DNA of 52,058 nt from Paenibacillus timonensis. GTDB lineage: Bacteria > Bacillota > Bacilli > Paenibacillales > Paenibacillaceae. Below the pieces are notes generated by a model. The model had not been told where the DNA came from, did not search any database, and saw only the letters and a list, made by a program, of their open reading frames with translations. A program made the translations under genes and the position numbers. Below, piece by piece: positions 33,443 through 42,602 of the stretch (within the stretch, counting starts at the first letter, position 1; each line of letters opens with the position of its first letter). The DNA is taken from assembly GCF_022427145.1 (NCBI RefSeq), contig NZ_JAKSXN010000041.1, positions 1-52,058 of the forward strand. Reading direction: 5' to 3'.

Positions 33443-33943
33443 ATGGGAAGACCCTTGTACCGTTCCAGACGGGATCGCTGGATCAGCGGTTTGATCGGCG
33501 GGCTGGGCGAATATTTCGGCATTAACGTCGGCGTGCTGCGACTGATCGCTTTTCTCAGCATTTTCTTCACCGGCGGGACGACGATATTCATCTACTTTAT
33601 CGCCACCTTGGTCATCTCCAAGGAGCCGTACCCGCCTCACGATCCGTTCTTTAACGGCGGATGGCCGGGCGGCGGTCCGCAGCCGGGTTACGGCCCCAAA
33701 CGCCGGGACTTCTACGAGGATCCCCGCTTCGGCGCCCGCCCGCCATACGGAGCTCCAAACGGAAATACTTACGGAACCCAGCCGCCGCAATACGGCGCAG
33801 GCACTTCGGGAACCGGCTTCCAAGCCGCTCCGGGAGCATCCAACCTGGATTCCATGATGGAAGATATCGAGAAAAAAGCCATGAAAAAAGAACTGGAAGA
33901 GCTGCGTAAGAAGCTCTCCGACTACGAGAAGGGAGAAGTGTAA
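33443..33943 (+). CDS. PspC-domain membrane protein
   Basis: A 166-residue protein. The N-terminal PspC domain (about 1-62) reads LYRSRRDRWISGLIGGLGEY followed by a helix (LRLIAFLSIFFTGGTTIFIY). From about 70 to 130 there is a low-complexity region rich in Gly, Pro and Tyr, then a charged coiled-coil segment (ENEKKAMKKELEELR type) at the end that resembles the helices of PspA. Located between two PspA genes, 5 bp after the first, which supports a shared membrane-stress complex. Confidence 0.88.
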   Translation: MGRPLYRSRRDRWISGLIGGLGEYFGINVGVLRLIAFLSIFFTGGTTIFIYFIATLVISKEPYPPHDPFFNGGWPGGGPQPGYGPKRRDFYEDPRFGARPPYGAPNGNTYGTQPPQYGAGTSGTGFQAAPGASNLDSMMEDIEKKAMKKELEELRKKLSDYEKGEV

Positions 33944-33946
33944 AAC

Positions 33947-34648
33947 ATGGGAGTATTCAAAAGAATTAAAGATATTACGAAAGCGTCTGTGAACGATTTG
34001 CTGGATAAGGTGGAAGACCCGATCGTCATGCTCAACCAGTACCTGCGCGATATGGAGGCTGAAATTCGCGACGCCGAAGTGACCGTGGCCAAGCAAATGG
34101 CGAACGAGCGCCGGATGAAGCAGCGCCTGGACGAAGCGGCCCGCATCTCCGCGCAGCGGGAAGCCCAAGCCGAAATTGCACTCCGCAATGGGCAGGAAGA
34201 AGTGGCCCGCAAAATGCTGGAGGAGAAAATCCATTACGATCAAAAGCAAACGGAATTTGCCGAGCTGCATGCGCAGTCCGAAGCTCAGGCTGCTGAACTC
34301 AAACAGCAATTGCATGAGATGAAGGACGAATTCTACAAGCTGCGCAACAAACGGAACGAACTGGTGAGCCGCGCGCAAATGGCGAAAGCCAGAAAGCAAA
34401 TGTCGCAAATCAGCAGCCTGCATACGATCGAAAGCGGCAATGCTTCGCTCGGATTCCACCGGATGGAAGAGAAGATCATGCAGCTGGAAGCGGAAGCCGA
34501 AGTGGCCGGCGTTGTCTATCGGGGAACCTCGCCATCCACGTATATCAGCCCGGCGGATGCCGAGAAGCAGTTGAAAGTGGATGCGCAGCTTGAAGCGCTG
34601 AAAGCGAAGCTGAACCCATCCGCGGCCCGCGAGGAAGACAAGGAATAA
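33947..34648 (+). CDS. PspA/IM30 (LiaH-like) membrane-stress protein, copy 2
   Basis: A 233-residue PspA/IM30 protein beginning [20 protein letters not shown] and then [20 protein letters not shown], a better match to LiaH/PspA of Bacillales than copy 1. Long charged heptads follow from about 30 to 185. Only 3 bp separate it from the PspC gene (GGGAGAAG precedes the ATG), so it is co-translated. A strong terminator follows, which separates it from liaF. Confidence 0.92.
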   Translation: MGVFKRIKDITKASVNDLLDKVEDPIVMLNQYLRDMEAEIRDAEVTVAKQMANERRMKQRLDEAARISAQREAQAEIALRNGQEEVARKMLEEKIHYDQKQTEFAELHAQSEAQAAELKQQLHEMKDEFYKLRNKRNELVSRAQMAKARKQMSQISSLHTIESGNASLGFHRMEEKIMQLEAEAEVAGVVYRGTSPSTYISPADAEKQLKVDAQLEALKAKLNPSAAREEDKE

Positions 34649-34689
34649 CTACACGTCCGCTGGACATTGTGATATTCTAAATACTGGCG

Positions 34690-34729
34690 AAGCCATACGG
34701 TATGGGGTCCCATACCGTTATGGCTTTTT
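34690..34729 (+). terminator. Terminator after the second pspA
   Basis: AAGCCATACGGTATGGG pairs with CCCATACCGTTATGGCTT with one bulged T, followed by TTT. It closes the LiaI-PspA-PspC-PspA unit. Only 33 bp separate it from liaF, and no clear promoter is seen there, so liaFSR may depend on partial read-through. Confidence 0.85.
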
Positions 34730-34762
34730 ACGACTCTATGAACCTGCAGGGAGGTGCGGCAT

Positions 34763-35413
34763 ATGGATACACGGAAAAGGTTCTTAGCCATCGCTTTGAT
34801 CGGATTTGGGGTACTGTTGATTTTCGGGAAGTGGCTGAGTTTCTTCACCATTGTCGCCCTCTTATTTCTTGCGTTCGGCATTTATAAGATCCGGCAGGGA
34901 GAGCAGGTCAAGACCGGCTATATCTTGCTGGCGATCGGCGGCGGTATGATCCTGCTTGACCATTTCATGCTGGTACTGGCCATTCTGATGATCTCGCTTG
35001 GCTACTATTATGCGAAGATCCGCAAAACCCAGCCTCAGGGTAATTACGTGCAGAAGCAAAACATCACCTCCAGTATCCGTTGGGACCGCGATCCGTGGAG
35101 CTTGAGGAATACGAGCATGTGGCATGTGCTTGGGGAGCTTGACATCGATTTATCGCTGGCCATGGCGGAAGGAGGGCATAACGTCCTCATGTTCCAAGGC
35201 ATCGTCGGAGACGTCGATTTGGCGATTCCGGAGGATTACGGCGTGGAGATCGAAGCGTTCGTCCTGTTCGGACAGATCGATTTCAGCCAAGACAAAGAAA
35301 CGGGCATGCTCAATCGGCTGTATTGGAAGTCGCCGAACTATGAGTTCCGTGACCAAAAAGTGAAAATCATCATTTCCTATCTTGTAGGAGATGTCGATAT
35401 ACGATTAACTTAA
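34763..35413 (+). CDS. liaF: LiaF-like inhibitor of the stress sensor
   Basis: A 216-residue protein with N-terminal hydrophobic segments (about 10-90) like the small LiaI-type gene upstream, and a soluble C-terminal domain of the cell-wall-active antibiotics response family (LGELDIDLSLAMAEGGHNVL; VLFGQIDFSQD; VKIIISYLVGDVDIRL). LiaF in B. subtilis keeps LiaS off until envelope stress. The ATG at 34763 has GGGAGG eight bases upstream; the GTG at 34754 overlaps it. LiaS follows 20 bp later. Confidence 0.85.
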   Translation: MDTRKRFLAIALIGFGVLLIFGKWLSFFTIVALLFLAFGIYKIRQGEQVKTGYILLAIGGGMILLDHFMLVLAILMISLGYYYAKIRKTQPQGNYVQKQNITSSIRWDRDPWSLRNTSMWHVLGELDIDLSLAMAEGGHNVLMFQGIVGDVDLAIPEDYGVEIEAFVLFGQIDFSQDKETGMLNRLYWKSPNYEFRDQKVKIIISYLVGDVDIRLT

Positions 35414-35432
35414 GACAGGAGGAACGTCCCGC

Positions 35433-36515
35433 ATGAAATCGAAAAAGCCGAGCAATATGGTATCCCGCAGCATGCGCGGAGGGATTCTCCTGTCTGTCAT
35501 TATGATGGCAGCTACCTTTTACGTGCTGTATACATACGGGTATTTTCACCCTCAAACTTCCTGGAGGACGGGGATCAGGGCGGGCGTCACGCTGTTGTCG
35601 CTCCTGATCATCATCGGGGCGGCATACGGATTAATACAGGGATACCGCCCCAAACGGCAGATCGACGGGTTACGCGAAGCGCTCCTGCAATGGGAGAAGG
35701 GCAACCAAACCGGAAGCGTTCCGAAGCTTGGCGAAGACGAACTGGGCCGACTGGCCGAGCAGTTGGAGCGGATCGGCAAACGGTGGGAGGAGCAAGTCTC
35801 CTCCCTTCAGCGATTGTCGACGCATAACGCTCAATTAGCCGAGCAAGCCCGGGTATCAGCGATCGTGGAGGAGCGGCAGCGGCTTGCGCGCGAGCTGCAT
35901 GACGCCGTCTCCCAGCAGCTGTTCGCCATCTCGATGACGGCCACGGCGGTAGGGAGAACGCTGGAGAAGGACTTCGACAAGGCCCAGCGCCAGGTTGAGC
36001 TGATCGAAGAAATGGCCTCCGTCGCCCAGTCGGAAATGCGTGCGCTCTTGCTGCATTTGCGGCCGGTCTATTTGGAAGGCAAGGAATTGTCCCAAGGCTT
36101 GCGAGACCTGGTTAAGGAGTTGAAAACCAAGGTCCCGATGGATTTGACCCTGGAGATGGACGAGAATTTAAGTTTAGGCAAAGGCATCGAAAACCATTTG
36201 TTCCGCATCATTCAAGAGGCGATGTCCAACACGCTGCGGCATGCCAAAGCGGACAAGATGGAGATTCGGATCCACCGCCGGGGCGAAGCCGTCAAGGTCA
36301 CGCTGCGCGACAACGGCATCGGCTTCGAGCTGGACGACAAGAAGCAGGCTTCCTACGGCTTGTCCACCATGCAGGAACGTATCCACGAGATCGGCGGATC
36401 GATTCAGTTTATTACCGCGCCCGGCAAAGGGACGCGAATTGAGATGACCGTGCCATTATTTAATGAAGAAAGCGGGGAAGAGGTCAGCCATGGAGATGGA
36501 AGACAAGGAGATTAA
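35433..36515 (+). CDS. liaS: Sensor histidine kinase (LiaS-like)
   Basis: A 360-residue histidine kinase of the NarL/LiaS group. Two membrane helices lie at about 16-34 and 48-70, with only a very short external loop, as in intramembrane-sensing kinases. A HAMP region follows, then the dimerisation motif ERQRLARELHDAVSQQ with phospho-acceptor H156, and the ATPase part with QEAMSNTLRHAKA, DNGIGF and YGLSTMQERI. AGGAGGAAC precedes the ATG. It overlaps the response regulator gene by 26 bp. Confidence 0.92.
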   Translation: MKSKKPSNMVSRSMRGGILLSVIMMAATFYVLYTYGYFHPQTSWRTGIRAGVTLLSLLIIIGAAYGLIQGYRPKRQIDGLREALLQWEKGNQTGSVPKLGEDELGRLAEQLERIGKRWEEQVSSLQRLSTHNAQLAEQARVSAIVEERQRLARELHDAVSQQLFAISMTATAVGRTLEKDFDKAQRQVELIEEMASVAQSEMRALLLHLRPVYLEGKELSQGLRDLVKELKTKVPMDLTLEMDENLSLGKGIENHLFRIIQEAMSNTLRHAKADKMEIRIHRRGEAVKVTLRDNGIGFELDDKKQASYGLSTMQERIHEIGGSIQFITAPGKGTRIEMTVPLFNEESGEEVSHGDGRQGD

Positions 36516-37143
36516 AGTACTGCTTGTGGATGATCATGAAATGGTGAGAATCGGCCTGGCGGCGGTATTGGGCACCGAAGACGGCATCGAGGTCGTCGGA
36601 GAGGCCAGCAGCGGGGAGGAAGGAATCCGCCTGGCGCAGGAATACCGGCCGGATGTCGTGCTGATGGATCTGGTCATGGACGGGATGGATGGGATCGAAG
36701 CCACCCGGCAACTACTGTCGCTGCATCCCGATTGCAAAGTGATTGTACTTACCAGTTATCTGGACGACGAGAAGATGTATCCCGTAATTGAAGCCGGAGC
36801 GTTTAGCTATTTGCTGAAAACGTCGCGCGCCTCCGAAATCGCCGAGGCCATTCGCGCCGCCGCTCGCGGCCAGTCGGTACTGGAGTCGCAGGTCGCGTCC
36901 AAGATGATGAACCGGTTCCGCCAGCCCAAGGTGGAAGCCCCGGCCCACGAGGAGTTGACCGAACGCGAAATGGACGTTCTGCGTCTGCTGGCTCAAGGCA
37001 AATCGAATCAGGATATCGCCGATGACCTGATTATCGGAATCAAAACGGTCAAGTTCCACGTCACGAATATTTTGGCGAAGCTGGGGGTTGAGGATCGTAC
37101 CCAGGCGGCCATTTACGCTTACAAAAACGGTTTGGCGGAGTAG
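36490..37143 (+). CDS. liaR: Response regulator (LiaR-like, NarL family)
   Basis: A 217-residue regulator: receiver domain with D14-D15 acidic pair, phospho-acceptor D60 (VVLMDLVMDG) and K in YLLKTSRA, then a LuxR-type HTH (LTEREMDVLRLLAQGKSNQD; KTVKFHVTNILAKLGVEDRT). Partner of the upstream LiaS. ATG 36490 is used because GGGGAAGAGG lies just upstream; ATG 36496 is an alternative. Expected to activate the LiaI-PspA unit. Confidence 0.93.
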   Translation: MEMEDKEIKVLLVDDHEMVRIGLAAVLGTEDGIEVVGEASSGEEGIRLAQEYRPDVVLMDLVMDGMDGIEATRQLLSLHPDCKVIVLTSYLDDEKMYPVIEAGAFSYLLKTSRASEIAEAIRAAARGQSVLESQVASKMMNRFRQPKVEAPAHEELTEREMDVLRLLAQGKSNQDIADDLIIGIKTVKFHVTNILAKLGVEDRTQAAIYAYKNGLAE

Positions 37144-37166
37144 CTCACTCCATCAAACCGTTTTTT
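37123..37166. terminator. Bidirectional terminator between liaR and gerC
   Basis: AAAAACGGTTTG pairs with CAAACCGTTTTT, enclosing the liaR stop codon and an inner GGAG/CTCC pairing. T and A runs on the two flanks make it suitable for both convergent units; the gerC stop codon lies at its edge. Confidence 0.85.
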
Positions 37167-38313
37167 ATCGGTTCCGCATTTTGTAGGAGGAGGAGTGGAC
37201 AAGGGTTACTTCGGCCGTGACCTGATCCAGATCCATGAAGGAAATCAACGGCTTGCCTCGGGAACTTAACTTCTTCCAACGCGCCTGTTCATAACGGTAT
37301 AACTTCTCTTCCAGGTTGTAGAGATCGATTTTTTTTGCTTTTGCCGCCGTAAAGGAACGTTTAACGGCTTGTTGGATCCTTTGTTCGGCCAGGGCCCGGA
37401 TGTTGGCGGCGGTTACCCCGCTAGCGAAGCCTGCCTCCGTAATGTAGGCTTTTACGCGCACATGGATACGAACTTTTAGGTGCTCGTCGCCCCCGGCGTC
37501 GATATGGATATCCGGGTCGCAATGACTGATGCTGAGCGTTACCGGAGAGCCGTCTTCCAAGGTTAAAGGCAACGGAAATTTGACCATTCTATTGAATGCG
37601 ACGTATCTGGCTCCCTGGAGCAACGTTGGATCGAGGAGCCCGCGGTTGCTGCCTTGTGCGATGGCATAAGCGCCGACGAACCTCACTTGGGGGGTGGGGT
37701 TTCCCTCCTTCTTCCATACCTTGTCGGTCCAGCTGATCAAGGGCAGCAGCGAGGTAACGGCCGGTTCCTTCACGCCGTCCATCAGTTTTATGAGCCGGAT
37801 AGGCTCGACGAAGGAATATTGCTTAAATATCTCCTCGGGATCGAGCAGTTCGGAATTCAGTACCGATTCATTGAGGATGGAGACGCTCGAAAAAACCTCG
37901 GGGATCGGCTTGTCGGTGCCGAATACCCAAGGCGTGTACCGAAGATCGCGGGTTTGGATTAATCCGTTCGCGGCATCGGGTAAATGGGCGTCAAGCAGCG
38001 CTTTGGAGAAGACGATCGCCCGTACATGCGTCCAGAACGTCCGCTGTTGCGATGCGGGATATAAGGAACTCAACGCATCGTCGACCGTCTTGCCTTCGCC
38101 TCTGCCGATCCATACTTTCCCGGCTCCCGTTTCGACTTTTCCTTCTTGTTTGGCAATTTCCGCGAAGTCCAGAAGCTGGGCGTAAATGATATAACGTCCT
38201 TCCGCATAATCGACTCCCAGAGCCGTAATAAAATTGATATTTTGCGCCTCTTTCATATCCCAACATCCCGTCAACAGCAGGATAAACGCCAGAATTGCCG
38301 GTGCTACTCTCAA
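37165..38313 (-). CDS. Spore germination receptor, C subunit lipoprotein (Ger(x)C)
   Basis: A 382-residue Ger(x)C lipoprotein with the signal peptide ending ILLLTGC (Cys about 17) then WDMKEAQNINFITALGVDYA, typical of the GerKC group. The start is TTG, strongly supported by GGAGGGA six bases upstream. The TTG overlaps the stop of the A gene (TTGA), so translation is coupled. It is last in the second germination operon (B-A-C order). Confidence 0.9.
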   Translation of the reverse strand: MRVAPAILAFILLLTGCWDMKEAQNINFITALGVDYAEGRYIIYAQLLDFAEIAKQEGKVETGAGKVWIGRGEGKTVDDALSSLYPASQQRTFWTHVRAIVFSKALLDAHLPDAANGLIQTRDLRYTPWVFGTDKPIPEVFSSVSILNESVLNSELLDPEEIFKQYSFVEPIRLIKLMDGVKEPAVTSLLPLISWTDKVWKKEGNPTPQVRFVGAYAIAQGSNRGLLDPTLLQGARYVAFNRMVKFPLPLTLEDGSPVTLSISHCDPDIHIDAGGDEHLKVRIHVRVKAYITEAGFASGVTAANIRALAEQRIQQAVKRSFTAAKAKKIDLYNLEEKLYRYEQARWKKLSSRGKPLISFMDLDQVTAEVTLVHSSSYKMRNR

Positions 38314-39800
38314 GGATTGTCCCTCCTTGCGGTTTTGTCGGACGGACGAAGGATGCGGGGCCTCTTTTTGATCGAGTCCGTCGGCTTTTTGAGCACCGCT
38401 TCTGCAAAATCGTTCTTAACGAACGGGGAATACGGGGATAGATAAGGCACGCCATAAGACTCCAAAGAGGAGAGGTATAGAACGAGACCGATAAAGCTGA
38501 TCAAGAACCCGAACATTCCGAAGATGGCGGACAGCAGCACGACGCAGATCCGGAGGTGGGCTGCCGTGCCGCTCAACGTTTGATTTTCCAGGGTGGAGCT
38601 GGCGACGATCGCGATCGCCACGGCTACGATTATGGTCGGAGACGTGATTCCCGCGCGTATCGCCGCATCGCCGATGATCAAGCCTCCTACTACTGTAATC
38701 GTTTGTCCCATGGCTTGGGGCAAGCGTCTGCCCGCCTCGTTAAAAATCTCGAACAAGAACAGCATAATGAAGGTCTCGAACGGAACGGGAAAGGGCAAAC
38801 CATGCCGTGAGTTGCTGATGGTCGCCAGCAGCGGAACGGGAATTTGCTCCAGATTGAAACTGGTCAATGCCACATAGAATCCCGGCAGAAACAGTCCGAT
38901 CATCAATCCAACCATTCTCAGCGTTTTTTGCACCGATACGATGTAATAAGGAGTGTTGGCATCCTCTGGGGAAATTAACAAATTCATCAGGGTAACGGGA
39001 GCGACAATGGCCATCGGGTTCCCGTCGACCAAGACGGCGAATCGCCCCGCAAGCAGGGCATCGGCAACGTAGTCCGGTCTTCCCGAATAGTCGGTTAGGG
39101 GGAAAATAGCCCTTTTTTTCGACCCCTTCATGACGGATTCGATGTATGAAATGCCGATGATGGCATCGGTATCGATCTCGTTCAGCCGTTTCCGAGCCTC
39201 CTCGAGAATTTCAGGGTTAATGATGTCCCGAATATAGAACAAGGCAATCCGCGTTTCTCCACGCGTCCCTTTCGTCATCTCTTCCACGCCTAGCGATGGG
39301 GTTCGCAGCCTTTTGCGAATTAATCCGATATTGGTCGTTAGGTTTTCGGTAAACCCGTCGCGGGATCCCTTGATGGCGGCTTCGGTACTGGCCTCTTCCG
39401 GGGAACGGCCCGGCGGGTTGGAGATATCGAAGCTGAAGAAGGCTTGCTTTTCTTCAAAATAAATGACCAGCATACCGGAGTATACCTGATGCGAGAGGTG
39501 ATGCAACAGGTCAGGTTCTTCAATCGGATTCAACGGGATATACCGATTGCGGCTGATCGCCTCCAGATTCGGATCCGTTTGCTCCCGGTACAGGTCGGCT
39601 AGTCGCGGAAGGACGACATCGTTCAACTGCTTTATATCCGTCATGGGTTCGCAGTAGACCAGGGTAATCGGATGGCCGTGCTCCGAGTCCGCATCGAATT
39701 TGCGGATCTTGACGTCGGCCGAATGCTGGAAATATTTTGTTAGAAACGGGATGTCGATAGGGCCTTCCTGCAAATCGGAGGGCCGGTCGCTGCGATTCAT
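38310..39800 (-). CDS. Spore germination receptor, A subunit (GerA family)
   Basis: A 496-residue GerA-family subunit without the extra N-terminal helix seen in the first cluster. Family motifs include GTRGETRIALFYIRDIINPE, AVLVDGNPMAIVAPVT and LGMPYLSPYSPF-like LESYGVPYLSPYSPF near the end; membrane helices run from about 285 to 450. AAGGAAG lies before the ATG, which overlaps the B gene stop by 4 bp. It is diverged from the copy at 1765, so the two receptors likely answer different nutrients. Confidence 0.92.
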   Translation of the reverse strand: MNRSDRPSDLQEGPIDIPFLTKYFQHSADVKIRKFDADSEHGHPITLVYCEPMTDIKQLNDVVLPRLADLYREQTDPNLEAISRNRYIPLNPIEEPDLLHHLSHQVYSGMLVIYFEEKQAFFSFDISNPPGRSPEEASTEAAIKGSRDGFTENLTTNIGLIRKRLRTPSLGVEEMTKGTRGETRIALFYIRDIINPEILEEARKRLNEIDTDAIIGISYIESVMKGSKKRAIFPLTDYSGRPDYVADALLAGRFAVLVDGNPMAIVAPVTLMNLLISPEDANTPYYIVSVQKTLRMVGLMIGLFLPGFYVALTSFNLEQIPVPLLATISNSRHGLPFPVPFETFIMLFLFEIFNEAGRRLPQAMGQTITVVGGLIIGDAAIRAGITSPTIIVAVAIAIVASSTLENQTLSGTAAHLRICVVLLSAIFGMFGFLISFIGLVLYLSSLESYGVPYLSPYSPFVKNDFAEAVLKKPTDSIKKRPRILRPSDKTARRDNP

Positions 39801-40888
39801 GCGGATCTTCCTTTCTTGGGAGCTCTAAACGAAGCGGCAACGGCAATGATCAACGTCATGCCTAAGATGAATAAGGCGTTTGCGGGAAATACGTACCGGA
39901 TCATCAGATGCTGGAACGCGATGTCAGACAAGGTATAACAGCTTAACGGGACGAGTATGACGGCAAGAGAGGCGAGCAGAGACGGCCTCCATCTTGGGGA
40001 GCGTCTTTTCCACATGTCGGCGATGACGATGAGCGCAAACGAAATGCGGATACAGCTTCCCGACAGCCATTGATAGATGGAAAAAAAGTCGGTTTGCGAT
40101 ACGTACTTGCCGAAACCGGCGATTCTCCACTCCTCGTAGGCCGGATACCGCTGGATGGCTGCCTCAAACGGGTTGAATTCGGCAATGGAGCCGGTTAAAG
40201 GGCCTAGCGTTAATCCGAAGAGAATGACCGCGAACACGATGAACCTTTTCTTATCTAAAGGCTCCTGCAGGTAAGGATGAAGGAAAAAGATAAAGAACAA
40301 TTCGAACAATCCGGAACAGGCATACACTACCCCTTTCAATACCGGGCTCCATCCCTGCTCCAAGAGGGGGAACAGCAGGCTGTAATCTTTATATTCCACG
40401 TTGACGATAGCGACGTAAAAACCGAGCAGGATGACGAGCGGCAGCAGGATCCCCGAGGTAATGGCGATCGTCTTCATCCCTTGCAGGGCCCCGGCTAGGC
40501 ATAGCAGCATCAAAATCAACGAGGTAGCCAGGACCGGGGTGTAAGGCAGGAACGTCACTTTCATCCACATGGCGGTATCGAATAAACTAAACCACGCTGT
40601 CGCGAAAAAAAACACCGTGATGAGACATTGAAACAAAAAAGCAGGAATTCGGCCGAGTCGTTGGCGAATCCAATCGGGAAGAGGCGACGTTCCGATCCGG
40701 GACGAAGCGAACCCGATCAGGCACGCCATGACCGCAAAAGGCACGGCGGCCAGGAGCACGGAAAACCAGGCGTCGCGTTTGGCGATTTGCAGCAGTGCGG
40801 GTATGATGAAGACATGGTCCGTGATCCCGATGGTGAGCATTAAGGTCATGATGGCCTGCAGTTTCGTAGGTTTCGGCGAGCGGATCAT
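39797..40888 (-). CDS. Spore germination receptor, B subunit (GerAB-type permease)
   Basis: A 363-residue permease-like subunit with about ten helices (ITDHVFIIPALLQIAKRDAW at the start of the fold). The frame is open further upstream, but ATG 40888 is the likely start because GGGAG sits before it and the typical N terminus MIRSPKPTKLQAIMTLMLTI begins there. First gene of the operon; its ATG lies 68 bp from the divergent ywmB-like gene. Confidence 0.9.
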   Translation of the reverse strand: MIRSPKPTKLQAIMTLMLTIGITDHVFIIPALLQIAKRDAWFSVLLAAVPFAVMACLIGFASSRIGTSPLPDWIRQRLGRIPAFLFQCLITVFFFATAWFSLFDTAMWMKVTFLPYTPVLATSLILMLLCLAGALQGMKTIAITSGILLPLVILLGFYVAIVNVEYKDYSLLFPLLEQGWSPVLKGVVYACSGLFELFFIFFLHPYLQEPLDKKRFIVFAVILFGLTLGPLTGSIAEFNPFEAAIQRYPAYEEWRIAGFGKYVSQTDFFSIYQWLSGSCIRISFALIVIADMWKRRSPRWRPSLLASLAVILVPLSCYTLSDIAFQHLMIRYVFPANALFILGMTLIIAVAASFRAPKKGRSA

Positions 40889-40956
40889 AGGTTTCTCCCA
40901 TCTGAAATGTTCTGGCTCTAGTACCAGTTTTATTATTCGCAGAGGAGGCTCATGGC

Positions 40957-41778
40957 ATGCAAAACCGCAAGTTATGGCATATCGGTTTGTTGATCCTCGT
41001 GTGCGCCATGCTGCTGGTCGGCTTGCAGCGTATCCAAGAAACCGGGCAGGAAGCGGTTGCACCGGGTCCGCTTGAAGCGGCGGGGCAGCAATTGGAGGCC
41101 TTATACTCCATGGGCCAGGCGGTGACGTCAGATCCGTTCCGGCTGACGCTGAAATGGCAAGGCGAATGGAGCTCGCTGCTCGCCCCGGAAGAAGCCGCCG
41201 GCGCGTTGGCCAGCCGGTTGGGATTGCCCGGACCGGAGGCAGTCACTGTTCAGGGCCGTACGGTTTATGAGGCCAAGGGTCGGATCGAGGGCTTTCCAGC
41301 TGAGTTTGAGCTCACAACCTTGGAGGAAGGAAAGCACTATGCCATGCTGCGTTTGGAAGCTACCGGCGGCGATCGTGCGACATTGGAACGTCTGAGGGAG
41401 GCCCAGCGATCGGCTGGCGAATCGCTGGAGGACGAAGGCGTACAGACCGATTGGAACGCGGCGGTTCAGGGAATAGCTTGGCCGGCAACGGGTGCCGAGG
41501 GCAAAGTGGAGTCCGGAGAATCCGGAGAGTCCGGCCTTGCCGCCGCGCTTGACAAGCTGGAAGCAAAAATCAATCAACTTCCTAAACTCAAGCTGAAGCG
41601 GGCGGAAGAATTTGCGGACGAACGAACGGCCAGCCGTACTTATTCAGTGGAAGCCTTGCCGATTTCCGTCCAAAGCGGCGATGATCGTGTGGCGCTGCAA
41701 CTGGCTGTCCACCGCAACAGCGGCACCGGGATGGATGAGATCACGATCGGCACGCCGTTGCTAACCGTGGAATATTAG
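40957..41778 (+). CDS. YwmB-like exported protein (TATA-box-binding-like fold)
   Basis: A 273-residue protein with one N-terminal membrane anchor or signal (about 9-24) and a soluble domain that resembles the YwmB family, a group of Bacillales proteins with a TATA-binding-protein-like fold and no known function; B. subtilis YwmB is about 247 residues. A Ser/Gly/Glu-rich stretch (about 180-195) is a repeat-like insertion. AGAGGAGG precedes the ATG. It is followed after 24 bp by the methyltransferase gene and likely co-transcribed. Family assignment is moderate. Confidence 0.65.
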   Translation: MQNRKLWHIGLLILVCAMLLVGLQRIQETGQEAVAPGPLEAAGQQLEALYSMGQAVTSDPFRLTLKWQGEWSSLLAPEEAAGALASRLGLPGPEAVTVQGRTVYEAKGRIEGFPAEFELTTLEEGKHYAMLRLEATGGDRATLERLREAQRSAGESLEDEGVQTDWNAAVQGIAWPATGAEGKVESGESGESGLAAALDKLEAKINQLPKLKLKRAEEFADERTASRTYSVEALPISVQSGDDRVALQLAVHRNSGTGMDEITIGTPLLTVEY

Positions 41779-41802
41779 AGGTCATCAAGGAGGCTGAAGA
41801 AG

Positions 41803-42552
41803 TTGCGACAACTGCTGCTGTATCAGCGAAGCCGCTACTCGGAAATCTCCGTCTACGAGACGGACGAACTGTATGGCGAGCGCGGGGCGTTTCGCGTCCT
41901 GCAATTCGCCAGCGAGGCGGTACAGGGCGCCTTGGATATGAACCGGCCCGAACGGATCATACTAGAATATCCGCGTGCGATGCTGTATTTGCTTCAGCAT
42001 CATGTTCCTGAGCCGGGACGGGTATTCATCATCGGCCAAGGAGCGGGAACGATCGCCAACCACTTGAACGGGAGTAACGTCATCGTGGCGGAGATCGATC
42101 CGTTGGTGGCGGAAATTAGCCGCCTGTATTTCGATTACAAGGGTGAACCCGTGAAAATCGGAGACGGGCGCTTCCTGCTGGAAAAGGAGAAACCGGGCTC
42201 CTTCGACGGAATTATTGTTGATGCGTTCTCCGAGCAGGGCACGCCGTCCCATTTGACCTCGATTGGTTTTTTTCGGCTTGCGGCGGAGAGACTGGATCGG
42301 GAGGGGCTGCTGCTTTTGAACGTTTTTGGCCGCGGGGCTGAGGACGCATGGGTTGCCGCGCTCACGACGACGTTGCGGGAAGTGATGGAGGATGTCCGCG
42401 TGTTTTCGCTGCCGGCTGATCAGCCTCATGAACCGCGGAACATGATGATCGCAGGCAGCCGCAAGCCGATCCGGTATCAAGTGCAGGGCATGGCGGGTTT
42501 TGTTGAAGTCGAGCCTCGAGCGGGGTATATCATCCATGACCCAACCGCTTAG
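41803..42552 (+). CDS. Spermidine-synthase-like methyltransferase-fold protein
   Basis: A 249-residue protein with the Rossmann fold of spermine/spermidine synthases: RVFIIGQGAGTIANHL for the cofactor loop, VIVAEIDPLV for the acidic ribose contact, and IIVDAFSEQGTPSHLTSIGF in the active-site region. It lacks the N-terminal domain of true SpeE (about 280 residues with the full gate-keeping loop), so the reaction is uncertain. The start is TTG with AAGGAGG nine bases upstream. Confidence 0.8.
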   Translation: MRQLLLYQRSRYSEISVYETDELYGERGAFRVLQFASEAVQGALDMNRPERIILEYPRAMLYLLQHHVPEPGRVFIIGQGAGTIANHLNGSNVIVAEIDPLVAEISRLYFDYKGEPVKIGDGRFLLEKEKPGSFDGIIVDAFSEQGTPSHLTSIGFFRLAAERLDREGLLLLNVFGRGAEDAWVAALTTTLREVMEDVRVFSLPADQPHEPRNMMIAGSRKPIRYQVQGMAGFVEVEPRAGYIIHDPTA

Positions 42553-42602
42553 AAAAGTTTACTTAAATTTCTGAAAAGCCTTTGTTTTCTGAAATATATA
42601 TG

